From CAWATZ01 sp963784995 (GTDB lineage Bacteria > Planctomycetota > Planctomycetia > Gemmatales > Gemmataceae): a stretch of DNA of 64,000 nt. Positions 56,698-64,000 of the stretch are shown here, in pieces (the first letter of the stretch is position 1; the number at the start of each line of letters is the position of its first letter). The notes beneath the pieces were generated by a model. It saw only the letters and a list, made by a program, of their open reading frames with translations. It was not told the origin of the DNA and made no database searches. The position numbers and the translations under genes were made by a program. The stretch lies in assembly GCA_963784995.1 (NCBI GenBank), contig CAWATZ010000004.1:975331-1039330 (forward strand), in the 5' to 3' direction.

Positions 56698-57561
56698 ATG
56701 CGACTTGCGACTATCCTGACTCCGTCTGGTCCCCGGGCCGCCTTACAACAAGGCTCCCGCTTCATCGATCTGCAATCCGCCAACCCGGCCCTGCCGAGCA
56801 GTGTCAAGGCTCTGCTCGAGGGTGGTCCCGATCTGCTCCAGGCGGCAGCGCAGGCCGCCCGGAACCCCTCGGCCAAGGCCTACCCCAGCGGTGAAGTTCG
56901 CTTGCTGGCACCCATCCCCGATCCGCAAAAGGTGATCTGCATTGGCCTGAACTACCGCGACCATGCCGCCGAGAGCGGCGCGCCGATCCCGCGCGAGCCG
57001 GTCCTGTTCAGCAAGTTCCCGACTGCGGTGATCGGTTCGGAAGAGCCGATCGTCCTGCCGGCGGTGAGCAAGGAGGTCGATTACGAGGCGGAACTGGTGC
57101 TGGTGGTGGGCAAGAAGGGCCGGAACTTTTCCGAGGCCGAGGCGGCGAACTACCTCGCCGGCTACACAGTCGGCCACGACGTGTCGGCCCGGGACTGGCA
57201 GCTGAAGAAGGACGGCAAGCAATGGATGGCCGGCAAGACCTTCGACACCTTTGCCCCGTGTGGTCCGGTGCTGGTGACGCGGGATGAGGTCTCCGACCCG
57301 TGCCGGCTGGACATCCAGCTCCGGCTCAACGGCCAGGTCATGCAGAACAGCAATACCCGGCAGATGATCTTCTCGCCAGCGTTCCTGCTGGCTTACGTCG
57401 CTCAGGTGGTGACCCTGATGCCGGGCGACCTGGTGTTCACCGGCACGCCGCCCGGAGTGGGCATGGCCCGCAAGCCGCCGGTGTTTCTCAAGGCCGGCGA
57501 CGTGGTCGAAGTGGAGATCGAACAGCTGGGGGTGCTGCGCAATCCTGTGGTGCAGGGGTGA
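56698..57561 (+). CDS. fumarylacetoacetate hydrolase-family protein
   Basis: A 287-residue protein. The catalytic fold is clear from VICIGLNYRDHAAESGAPIP, KEVDYEAELVLVVGKKGRNF (metal-binding glutamates and aspartate), GYTVGHDVSARDWQ, GKTFDTFAPCGPVLV and GDLVFTGTPPGVGMAR. Members cleave carbon-carbon bonds of acylpyruvates or isomerise 2-hydroxymuconate-type acids; the substrate cannot be told. It is a stand-alone gene with palindromes on both sides. Confidence 0.93.
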   Translation: MRLATILTPSGPRAALQQGSRFIDLQSANPALPSSVKALLEGGPDLLQAAAQAARNPSAKAYPSGEVRLLAPIPDPQKVICIGLNYRDHAAESGAPIPREPVLFSKFPTAVIGSEEPIVLPAVSKEVDYEAELVLVVGKKGRNFSEAEAANYLAGYTVGHDVSARDWQLKKDGKQWMAGKTFDTFAPCGPVLVTRDEVSDPCRLDIQLRLNGQVMQNSNTRQMIFSPAFLLAYVAQVVTLMPGDLVFTGTPPGVGMARKPPVFLKAGDVVEVEIEQLGVLRNPVVQG

Positions 57562-57569
57562 TTCCTTTT

Positions 57570-57615
57570 GATTTATCGTTTCGCGCTCACCCGGTTGAGC
57601 GCGAAACGATAAATC
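57570..57615. repeat. palindrome, gatttatcgtttcgcgctca family
   Basis: Arms of about 20 nt around cccgg, a perfect hairpin; same family as 18899 and 36758. It gives two bases of the TGA stop (57614) of the minus-strand lipoprotein gene. Confidence 0.95.
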
Positions 57616-58542
57616 AGTCAACTGCTTTCACCCTCCCCAACCTGTTCCAATCCGGTCGAGGCATCGGCGGCGTTGTCGGCACCGGTTGCGGCGGTCTAAG
57701 CAGTTCCGGCTGTTGCGGTCCCTGGGGCTGTGGCGCCTGTCCGGCGCGGGAACCAGCGGCCGCGGCTGGAGGAAATCCCATTCGTCGGGTCGGGCGGGGG
57801 GGCCCGGCGGGCCCGGCAGCGGACCGGGCAGCACCGGGCCGGGCAGCGGCCGGGGCCTCGGCTCCAGGAACGGAGCGGGCGGTGGGTGCCGGTCGATGAC
57901 CGGCACGCGACTGCCGACCAGGGTCAGCTCGCGGACCAGGACGTCCAGCGTTTTCCGATGCGTGACCGAACCCATGCAGCCGACCTCGGGATAGGTGACG
58001 TTCTCGGCCCCCTCGACCTCCGTGCTTTTGTGCAAATGGCTGCTGCCCTGGATGTTGAGCAGCTTGAGGACGTTGCCCGGTCTGGGGCCGTCCGATCCCC
58101 CTCCCAGGTAGACCAGCAAGTCGATGGGCGGACCATCCTTGCGCTCCTCGGCCAGTTCCCGGGCCGTGGACGCTCCCAGGCAGTAGCCGATCAGGGCGAA
58201 GCGGGCCAGCGGATCTTCCCGGGCGATCTTGACCATCTCCTTGGCGAAATAGCTCTTGTAAAACCAGTCGCCCAGGTAGGACTTGGTAAAACCGATCTTT
58301 TGCAGATGTTCGCGCAGACCGCCGAGGTCGGCACAATCGAGCGGATCGATTCCCAGGATGAAGAAGACGTAGACGTGGCTGCGGCAGGCTTGCGGCATCG
58401 AGCCGCACAAGATCCGATGCTGAGGAGTGATGATGGGTGTATTCAGCTGTGTCCCCTTGAAACAGCCGGACAGGGTCGCTACAAGGGCCCACCCCAGGAG
58501 CAGGCAGAGCAGCCGGTCCTTTCCGCATTGCTGTTGGAACAT
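57614..58542 (-). CDS. lipoprotein of unknown function, probable frameshift near the end
   Basis: From ATG 58542 the protein has a lipoprotein signal (LLGWALVATLSGC). The first 200 residues are a compact domain with ARFALIGYCLGASTARELAE, reminiscent of the nucleophile elbow of alpha/beta hydrolases (GYCLGAS), but the rest of the triad is not evident. The C-terminus is proline-rich. At about 57735 one frame (RPLVPAPDRRHSP) gives way better to the next (QPQGPQQPELLRPPQPVPTT), ending at RVKAVD; I therefore place one frame break there. About 309 residues. Function unknown. Confidence 0.7.
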
Positions 58543-58707
58543 CCCTGCCGCCTCCCCGGCTGAACGGAATCGCACGGCGCTGCTGGACTGGACTGGAAGG
58601 TCACTCCTTATCCTTTTCGGCACGACCCTGAGCGTTGCTCCAGGGAAATGGCCTGCATCGGTTGCAGCGACGTTGTCGAGGAACAGGTGCGGAAGAGAGG
58701 AAATCCA

Positions 58708-59505
58708 ATGAGCCGTAACCTCGGCTGGCTGGCGGCAATGGGGTATCTGGTGCTGTTGGGGCAAACGCCGTCGTGGGCAGCCCCGGGAGTTGCCCCGGCA
58801 CCGCCCGCTCCGCCGAGAAACGCCGCCACGGACGCCCTGGCTGCCAGTCTGCGCGGCCTGATGTTGCAGTTCCTCCCCTCGCCCCTTTACGAGGACCACA
58901 AACACTGGGACCAGAAGAAGGAATTTGAGGAAATCAAGTTTCGCGGCAAGGGCCTGAAGGTCAGGGCCGAGAAGGTCAAGGTGCTGAAGAACCACGGCGT
59001 CTGGAGCAAGGTGCTGGTGACAACGCCGATGATCAACCAGACCCTGGTCTTCGACGTCCGCGACGTGCGCCAGATCGACGCCGAGAGGATCGGGTTCACC
59101 GTCTTTCTCTCCTTCAACGCCAACGTCGATTATGACCGGCAGCGCTGGGACAAGGGCACCCGACTGTGGTCGGGCAGCGTCAAGGCCCGGATGCGCGTGC
59201 TGCTGACGCTCCACTGCGAAGTGCAGAGCCGGATGGAGAATGCTTCGCATTCTCTGCCCGACATGGTGTTCCGCCTGCGGGTGCTGAGTTCGGACCTGAA
59301 ATACGACAACCTGGTGGTGACGCACCTCCCCGGTCTGGGCGGCGACCTGGCCCAGGTCCTGGGCGAAGGGATTCACAACGCGGTCAAGCAGTTGCGCCCG
59401 TCGCTGGAGCGCAAGTTGCTGGACAAGGCCAACGCGGCCATCGTCAAGGCGGCCGACACCAAGGAAGTGAGCGTCAGCCTGGCCCAGCTGTTCGGAGGGA
59501 AGTGA
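58708..59505 (+). CDS. secreted protein of unknown function
   Basis: A 265-residue protein from ATG 58708. A signal peptide (LGWLAAMGYLVLLGQTPSWA) and a proline-rich stretch are followed by a compact region with LRGLMLQFLPSPLYEDHKHW, KGLKVRAEKVKVLKNHGVWS, and a final helical part (EGIHNAVKQLRPSLERKLLD). No motif tied to function. It is divergent from the lipoprotein gene at 58542. Codon use matches the neighbours. Confidence 0.75.
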   Translation: MSRNLGWLAAMGYLVLLGQTPSWAAPGVAPAPPAPPRNAATDALAASLRGLMLQFLPSPLYEDHKHWDQKKEFEEIKFRGKGLKVRAEKVKVLKNHGVWSKVLVTTPMINQTLVFDVRDVRQIDAERIGFTVFLSFNANVDYDRQRWDKGTRLWSGSVKARMRVLLTLHCEVQSRMENASHSLPDMVFRLRVLSSDLKYDNLVVTHLPGLGGDLAQVLGEGIHNAVKQLRPSLERKLLDKANAAIVKAADTKEVSVSLAQLFGGK

Positions 59506-59517
59506 GGTCCACTGTTC

Positions 59518-59646
59518 CCGTGGGTGCGCTGCGCGACCCACGGCTGAGTTATGCAACCCCTTCGGGGTAGAAAACCGGGCCGCCGTTGTCTTCCTACCCC
59601 GAAGGGGTTGCATAGCCCAGCCGTGGGTCGCGCAGCGCACCCACGG
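59518..59646. repeat. palindrome between convergent genes, ccgtgggtgcgctgcgcgac family
   Basis: Arms of about 53 nt (59518-59570 and 59594-59646) with small mismatches. It lies 12 nt after one stop and 5 nt before the other. Confidence 0.94.
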
Positions 59647-59651
59647 AGCCC

Positions 59652-60677
59652 TTACACCGCCACAACCTTGCCCGTGCGCACCGACTGGCATTCCTTGTGG
59701 CACAGCGCCAGGGCGTCGCGGGCCAGCTGACCGCTGAGCAAGGCGGGCTCCTTGCCTTGCTTGACTCCGTCCACGGCCACCTGCAACTCCATGCTGAAGG
59801 CGCTCAGCTCACCGTCGCCGCCTCGCAGTTTCGCGGTCTTCGGTTTGCCCTCGTTCAGGATCACGGTCAGGGGGTTGGTTCCCAGTTCATAGACCAGAGT
59901 CGCCTTTTCGAGATAGATCTGGAACCCATGCACGAACGGCCGGCCGTTCATGGCGACCGCTCCGCTGGAGCAGGAGAGGGCCGGTCCGGTGTCTCCATAA
60001 AGGTAGTTGGTGGTCAGATACTGGACCGAGCCGTCGGGGTTGACCAGCCCCGAGGAAAACACCTTGCCGGGCACGCCGGCGATCAGGCCGATGAAGTGCG
60101 TGTCATGGACGTGCAGATCGATGGCGGGCCCGCCGGTCTTGCTGGCGTCGCCGATGTCGGCCGACCAGTCCGGCCGGGAGATGATGCGCCAGAAGTGGCC
60201 GCCCAGCAGCTTGCCGTACTCGCCGCCCTTGACCGCCTGGGCGGCGAAGGCGAACTCGGGAATGAAGGGCAAGACGTGGGCCACCATGAGCAGCTTGCCC
60301 GCCTTCTGGGCGGCCTTGACCATGCTGTCGGCCTGCTTGATCTCCAGGGCGATGGCCTTCTCGACCAGGACGTGCTTGCCCGCCTTGAGGGCCGCGACCG
60401 CCATCTCCTCGTGCAGATACGTCGGCGTGCAAATGTCCACCAGGTCGATGCTGGGGTCGGCGAGCAGGTCCTCGTACCTGGCATAAGGCTTGACCTTGCC
60501 CAGGTCCATCTTTGTGCCCGTCGGGCCGAAGTTGCCCTTGATCCCGGTCCAGTCCCCGGCCAGCTTTTTGGGATCGCGGGTGTGAATGGCCGCCACCCGG
60601 GCCCCCTTGAGCTTCTCCGCGGCCAGGTAGTGGATCATGCCCATGAAGCCGATGCCGACGATGCCAATGCGCACCAT
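59652..60677 (-). CDS. cytoplasmic Gfo/Idh/MocA-family oxidoreductase
   Basis: A 341-residue protein without a signal peptide. The Rossmann motif RIGIVGIGFMGMIHY opens it; DICTPTYLHEEMAVAALKAG and GKHVLVEKAIALE carry the family motif (here VEKA in place of EKP). The C-terminal domain has DLHVHDTHFIGLIAG. Unlike the relatives at 12154 and 30576 it stays in the cytoplasm. Substrate unknown; NAD(P) is expected as cofactor. Confidence 0.92.
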   Translation of the reverse strand: MVRIGIVGIGFMGMIHYLAAEKLKGARVAAIHTRDPKKLAGDWTGIKGNFGPTGTKMDLGKVKPYARYEDLLADPSIDLVDICTPTYLHEEMAVAALKAGKHVLVEKAIALEIKQADSMVKAAQKAGKLLMVAHVLPFIPEFAFAAQAVKGGEYGKLLGGHFWRIISRPDWSADIGDASKTGGPAIDLHVHDTHFIGLIAGVPGKVFSSGLVNPDGSVQYLTTNYLYGDTGPALSCSSGAVAMNGRPFVHGFQIYLEKATLVYELGTNPLTVILNEGKPKTAKLRGGDGELSAFSMELQVAVDGVKQGKEPALLSGQLARDALALCHKECQSVRTGKVVAV

Positions 60678-60729
60678 TGCCGTTTTACCTTTTGCTTCAA
60701 GTCCTCAGCGGTTTGTCGGTCTGTTCATC

Positions 60730-61392
60730 TTAGGCAGAATCCGGTTGAGCGACAGGACCAGGCTGGGTGAGAGGAGGTCCGCTGGCTCTCCGCACGACTG
60801 CAAACCACGCCCTCGGCCCGCCCTCGGAGAAGGACAGGTCCTTGAGATCGGGCCGGACCTCGAACCTCGTCGGCTCAATGGAGTCAATGCCCCAACCTTG
60901 GGCAAAGGCGTCGTGCAGTTCCTTCTTCGACACCCGCCTCGGCCCCTGAGTGCCCGGCTCCTCGTCGCTGAAGCACATCAGGAACACCCGCCCGCCCGGC
61001 TTCAGCACTGTGGCCAGCCCCTCGACGTAGCGGCGGCGGTCTTCATCGGAGAAGACGTGGAACAGGCCATTGTCGATCACGTTGTCGAAGCGCTCGCTCC
61101 AGTCCTTGAGGGTGAGGGCGTCTTTGACCAGGAACGTGACCGCCAGGCCCCGCTCGGCCGCCTTGCGCCTCGCCCTGGTGATCGGTTCTTCGATGAAGTC
61201 GATTCCTGTGACTTTGCAGCCCCGCCCGGCGAGGAACAAAGCGGTGTCGCCTGTGCCGCACCCGGCGTCGAGAATGGAGCCGGTGATCTGGTCGGCCCGA
61301 TCGATGAAGGGTTGCTGCGGCTTGCCGACGTCCCACGGTGGTTGCCCGGCGTACAGGGTTGCAAAGGTGGTCCGGTCGGGTAGGGGTGTCAT
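60730..61392 (-). CDS. class I SAM-dependent methyltransferase
   Basis: A 220-residue methyltransferase. Motif I is ILDAGCGTGDTALFLAGRG, followed by GIDFIEEPITRARRKA, DNVIDNGLFHVFSDEDRR and VLKPGGRVFLMCFSDEEP, the usual order. The set of residues resembles thiopurine or thiol methyltransferase-like proteins more than nucleic acid ones. The acceptor is unknown. It runs divergently from the phosphatase-SUI1 gene and lies 52 bases upstream of the oxidoreductase on the same strand. Confidence 0.9.
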   Translation of the reverse strand: MTPLPDRTTFATLYAGQPPWDVGKPQQPFIDRADQITGSILDAGCGTGDTALFLAGRGCKVTGIDFIEEPITRARRKAAERGLAVTFLVKDALTLKDWSERFDNVIDNGLFHVFSDEDRRRYVEGLATVLKPGGRVFLMCFSDEEPGTQGPRRVSKKELHDAFAQGWGIDSIEPTRFEVRPDLKDLSFSEGGPRAWFAVVRRASGPPLTQPGPVAQPDSA

Positions 61393-61545
61393 GGTCGTTC
61401 TCCTTCAGCTGGCCGGTCAGGCCCGGCCGGACCCCTGGTGGTGCGGCCGGACGGATGGACCAGCACAGAGTATTCTATCGGAATGGAGAGGGCGAGCAGC
61501 CGCCAGGGGATGGCAGCTCCCTCTTCGGGTGAAGGCAGCGATTCG

Positions 61546-62289
61546 ATGGCACAGCACAAGCACAAGACCGTCCTGTTCCTCTGCACCGGCAATTACTACC
61601 GGAGCCGATTTGCCGAGGTCCTCTTCAACTCGGTGGCCGGGAAGATGGGGCTGCCGTGGCTGGCGTCCTCCCGGGGGCTGGCCCTGGAGCGGGGCGTCAG
61701 CAACGTCGGCCCGATGGCGGTGTCGGCGGTCAGGGCCCTGGAGGCGCGGGGGGTCCGTGCCGGCGAGGCCGTGGCCCGACTGCCGGCGCAGGTCACGACC
61801 GACGACCTGGAACGGGCGGATCGCATCGTCGCGCTGAAGCACGCCGAACACCTGCCGCTGCTGCAAGAGCGGTTCCCCGCCTGGGCCGACAGGGTCGAGT
61901 TCTGGCACGTGGACGACGCTCCCGAAGTGCTGGGCCTGATCGAGCAGGAAGTGATGGGCCTCGTCGCCCGCCTCTTGGGCGGGAGTGATCGGCAGGAGGG
62001 GCAGACCCCCGAACCCGCACGGCAGGCTCCGACCGAGGCGGCGAAGAAGCCCTTGACCGTAAAGGTCGGCAGGGAAACCGCGGGTCGGCGTGGCAAGGGC
62101 GTGACGACGGTGTTCGACGTGCCCCTGGATGAAACCGGCCTGAAGCAACTCGCCGCTCTGCTCAAGCGGCGGTGCGGCACCGGAGGCACAGTCAAGGACG
62201 GGCGCATCGAGATTCAGGGCGACCAGCGGGAGCGCATCGTCGCCGAACTGGAGAAGCTGGGCTACAAGGTCAAGCGGGTCGGGGGCTGA
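61546..62289 (+). CDS. low-molecular-weight tyrosine phosphatase-like domain fused to a SUI1/eIF1 domain
   Basis: A 247-residue fusion starting at ATG 61546. Residues 7-145 resemble a low-molecular-weight protein tyrosine phosphatase or arsenate-reductase-type fold: the P-loop CTGNYYRS (Cys13, Arg19) and an acid-loop-like WHVDDAP near 120. Residues 146-168 are a charged linker. Residues 169-247 are a SUI1 (eIF1/YciH) domain: TVKVGRETAGRRGKGVTTVF, CGTGGTVKDGRIEIQGDQRE and LGYKVKRV are textbook family matches. SUI1 domains act at the ribosome in start-codon choice. The reading frame is unbroken through both parts. I know no such pairing as standard. A terminator follows. Confidence 0.88.
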   Translation: MAQHKHKTVLFLCTGNYYRSRFAEVLFNSVAGKMGLPWLASSRGLALERGVSNVGPMAVSAVRALEARGVRAGEAVARLPAQVTTDDLERADRIVALKHAEHLPLLQERFPAWADRVEFWHVDDAPEVLGLIEQEVMGLVARLLGGSDRQEGQTPEPARQAPTEAAKKPLTVKVGRETAGRRGKGVTTVFDVPLDETGLKQLAALLKRRCGTGGTVKDGRIEIQGDQRERIVAELEKLGYKVKRVGG

Positions 62290-62360
62290 ACGAGGATCGC
62301 TGCTGCAACCACTTTCCGAAGACCCCTGCTTCACCTTCCGCTTCCCTGACGACCGCCGAG

Positions 62361-62386
62361 GTGGCATGGTCTGGAGACCATGCCAC
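62361..62386. repeat. short palindrome
   Basis: gtggcatggtct and agaccatgccac, a 26-bp palindrome with almost no loop, 71 nt after the phosphatase-SUI1 stop. Confidence 0.85.
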
Positions 62387-62404
62387 AACGAGGGGGCGTA
62401 CACC

Positions 62405-62434
62405 ACCCGAGAGCAGCCGGCTGCTCGGGTTTTC
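62405..62434 (+). terminator. rho-independent terminator
   Basis: Stem cccgagagcagc / gctgctcggg followed by tttt, after the phosphatase-SUI1 gene. Confidence 0.65.
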
Positions 62435-62511
62435 ATTGGACATTAGCGATCCTCCCTGATACCTTCATCTTATGCCGGGCCCCGGCACCTACCTTGGGAG
62501 GAATTGATTCG

Positions 62512-63938
62512 ATGACAGCTCCACGCGATGCCCAACAGCCATCCACACCGCTGCTCACCCGGCGCCAGCTGCTTCAGGCCGGGGGTATCGGCGCCCTCGC
62601 GATGGGATGGCCCGGCACCGTCGCCGCCAGCGTCGAGGCCGGCCGAGGGCTGTCCGGCGGGGCCGCCGAGCGGTCGTGCATCTTCGTCCTGCTCTGCGGC
62701 GGACCCAGCCACATCGACACCTGGGACCTCAAGCCCGCCGCACCGGACGAGATCCGCGGGCCGTACAGGCCGATCGCCTCGAAGGTCCCCGGGATGCGGA
62801 TCAGCGAGCTGCACCCCCACCTGTCCGGCATGACGCAGCACTTCACCCTCATTCGCTCGATGACGCACGTCGGCAACATCAGCAACCATTTCGATGCCAT
62901 GCACCACCTGCTGAGTGGGCAAGCCATGGCCCCGGCCGACTCACCCTACCTCGGCTCCATCGTGTCGCGCGTGCGGTCGGCCGAGCGGAAGGTGGCCAAT
63001 TACGTCTGGCTGATCCGCTGCGTCGGCGACCCCGTCTTCTGTGCCGCCAACATCGGCAACGGCGGGCACCTCGGCGCCCAGCACGCTCCGCTCTTCGTCG
63101 GCGCCGCCAACAACCACCCGGCGATGCCCGACTTCCGTGCCCCCGACGCGCTGCAACCCGTGGCCGAGCCGGACCGCTTCGACCGGCGCCTCCGTCTCCT
63201 GGCCGCACTGGCAAACAAGACCGGCGCAGCGGCCAGCGCTCCGGCCGCCCGCGACTGGGACGAACTGCACGGCCGGGCGATCGACCTGGCCCGCGGCTCC
63301 GAGGCCCGGCGGGCCTTTCAGATGTCCCGCGAGCCGCAGGCCGTGCGCGAGCGCTACGGGATGCACCCGCTGGGCCAGAACCTGCTTCTGGCCCGCCGCC
63401 TGGTCGAAGCCGGGGTCGGCTTCATCACCGTCAACGGCTGGACCGGCTCCCCCCGGGCCAAAAGGCCGGCGGTGGGCCGCCCGCTTCGAGCTGGGACATG
63501 CACGGCAGCGAGATGGGCATGGGCAACGCCTTCGGCAACGGCCCCTATGGCCTGGGCTGGTGCTCACCGTGCCTTGACCAGGGCCTGTCCGCTCTGCTGA
63601 CCGACCTGAGGGACCGTGGGCTGCTGGAACGGACTCTCGTCGTCGTGATGGGGGAGTTCGGCCGGACGCCGAAGATCAACCAGCCGCGCGGCAACCCCGG
63701 CCGACAGCACTGGCCGAAGTGCTGGTCCGCCATCCTTGCCGGCGGCGGAATCCGCGGCGGCGCCGTTTACGGCGAAACGGACAGGACCGGCTCCTACGTC
63801 AAGGACAGCCCCGTGCGCGTCCAGGACCTCGGGGCGACCATCTTCCACGCCCTGGGGATCCCTGGCGACCAGCGTCTTGGCAAGGACGGCTTCACCCGCC
63901 CCGTCTCCACCGGCCAACCACTGCTCGGGCTGTTCTAG
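62512..63938 (+). CDS. DUF1501 Tat-exported protein, frameshifted
   Basis: About 475 residues from ATG 62512, preceded by gggaggaa. A twin-arginine-like signal (TRRQLLQAGGIGALAMG) leads into the DUF1501 fold: CIFVLLCGGPSHIDTWDLKP, DEIRGPYRPIASKVPGMRIS and HFTLIRSMTHVGNISNHFDA. A break inside the C-run at about 63452 moves the frame, and the rest (PPASSWDMHGSEMGMGNAFG, TLVVVMGEFGRTPKINQPRG, QDLGATIFHALGIPGDQRLG) continues to 63938. DUF1501 proteins are sulfatase-like (alkaline-phosphatase superfamily) and usually pair with PSCyt1 proteins in planctomycetes. Here the partner is not adjacent. The break is likely a homopolymer error. Confidence 0.85.
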
Positions 63939-64000
63939 ACATCTTGATTTTCTCGGCCTTGCGTCTCTCCAGAAACGAAGAACGCCCGGCGACCGCCGCC

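Noticed and set aside
57614..58542. Lipoprotein assigned as an active hydrolase because of GYCLGAS
   Set aside because: The acid and histidine of a catalytic triad could not be identified, so only a weak resemblance is stated.

Overview
The window reads as chromosome of a GC-rich Planctomycetota bacterium, most likely a relative of the Gemmataceae. The evidence is the gene families present: a leucine-rich-repeat protein with the TIGR02996 N-terminal domain, a cytochrome c (PSCyt1-type) start at the left edge, a DUF1501 Tat protein, a DUF1080 protein, a sulfatase, three Gfo/Idh/MocA oxidoreductases, hpnC/hpnD for squalene and hopanoids, and many secreted proteins of unknown function. This placement is an inference from gene content, not from a marker phylogeny.

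Layout. 1-9000 (minus strand): cytochrome fragment, LRR protein, two secreted unknown proteins, a thioredoxin-like [2Fe-2S] ferredoxin overlapping a Ca2+-type P-ATPase. 9000-11000 (minus): frr, pyrH and a small FHA protein. 11.2-18.9 kb (plus): an alpha/beta hydrolase, a Tat-exported oxidoreductase, an FHA-GAF-sigma54 activator, a secreted unknown protein and a decayed T4 Rnl1-like RNA ligase. 18.9-34.6 kb: membrane and secreted proteins, sulfatase, phytase-like esterase, an orphan PstS, a second oxidoreductase, a HEAT protein and a ceramidase-like hydrolase. 34.8-44.2 kb (minus): complex I genes nuoG-H-I-J-K-L-N with no nuoM between L and N. 44.6-45.35 kb: a tRNA with anticodon UAA split by a group I intron that carries an HNH endonuclease gene on the opposite strand. 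45.5-50.8 kb (minus): a CitG-like protein, an ATP-grasp ligase, a secreted nuclease, a phospholipase D-like protein and a DUF1080 protein. 51.4-64 kb: small unknown proteins, an HTTM protein, hpnC, hpnD, a fumarylacetoacetase-family protein, a third oxidoreductase, a methyltransferase, a low-molecular-weight phosphatase fused to a SUI1/eIF1 domain, and a DUF1501 protein.

Three things stand out. First, the gene-free spaces are filled with long near-perfect palindromes of many unrelated sequence families, usually within a few bases of a stop codon; some have entered coding sequence in frame or supply the stop codon. One family (about 130-150 bp, four copies) shows compensatory changes in its stem. 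Second, the group I intron has intact P3, P7 and P8 pairings and interrupts an unusual short-variable-loop UAA tRNA. Third, the phosphatase-SUI1 fusion is an unexpected domain pairing.

At least eleven otherwise convincing genes carry single-base frame breaks, some in short homopolymers. The simplest reading is residual indel error in the assembly; the RNA ligase, with several breaks and a repeat insertion, is the one that looks genuinely decayed. All starts were chosen by eye; many genes lack a clear Shine-Dalgarno sequence.
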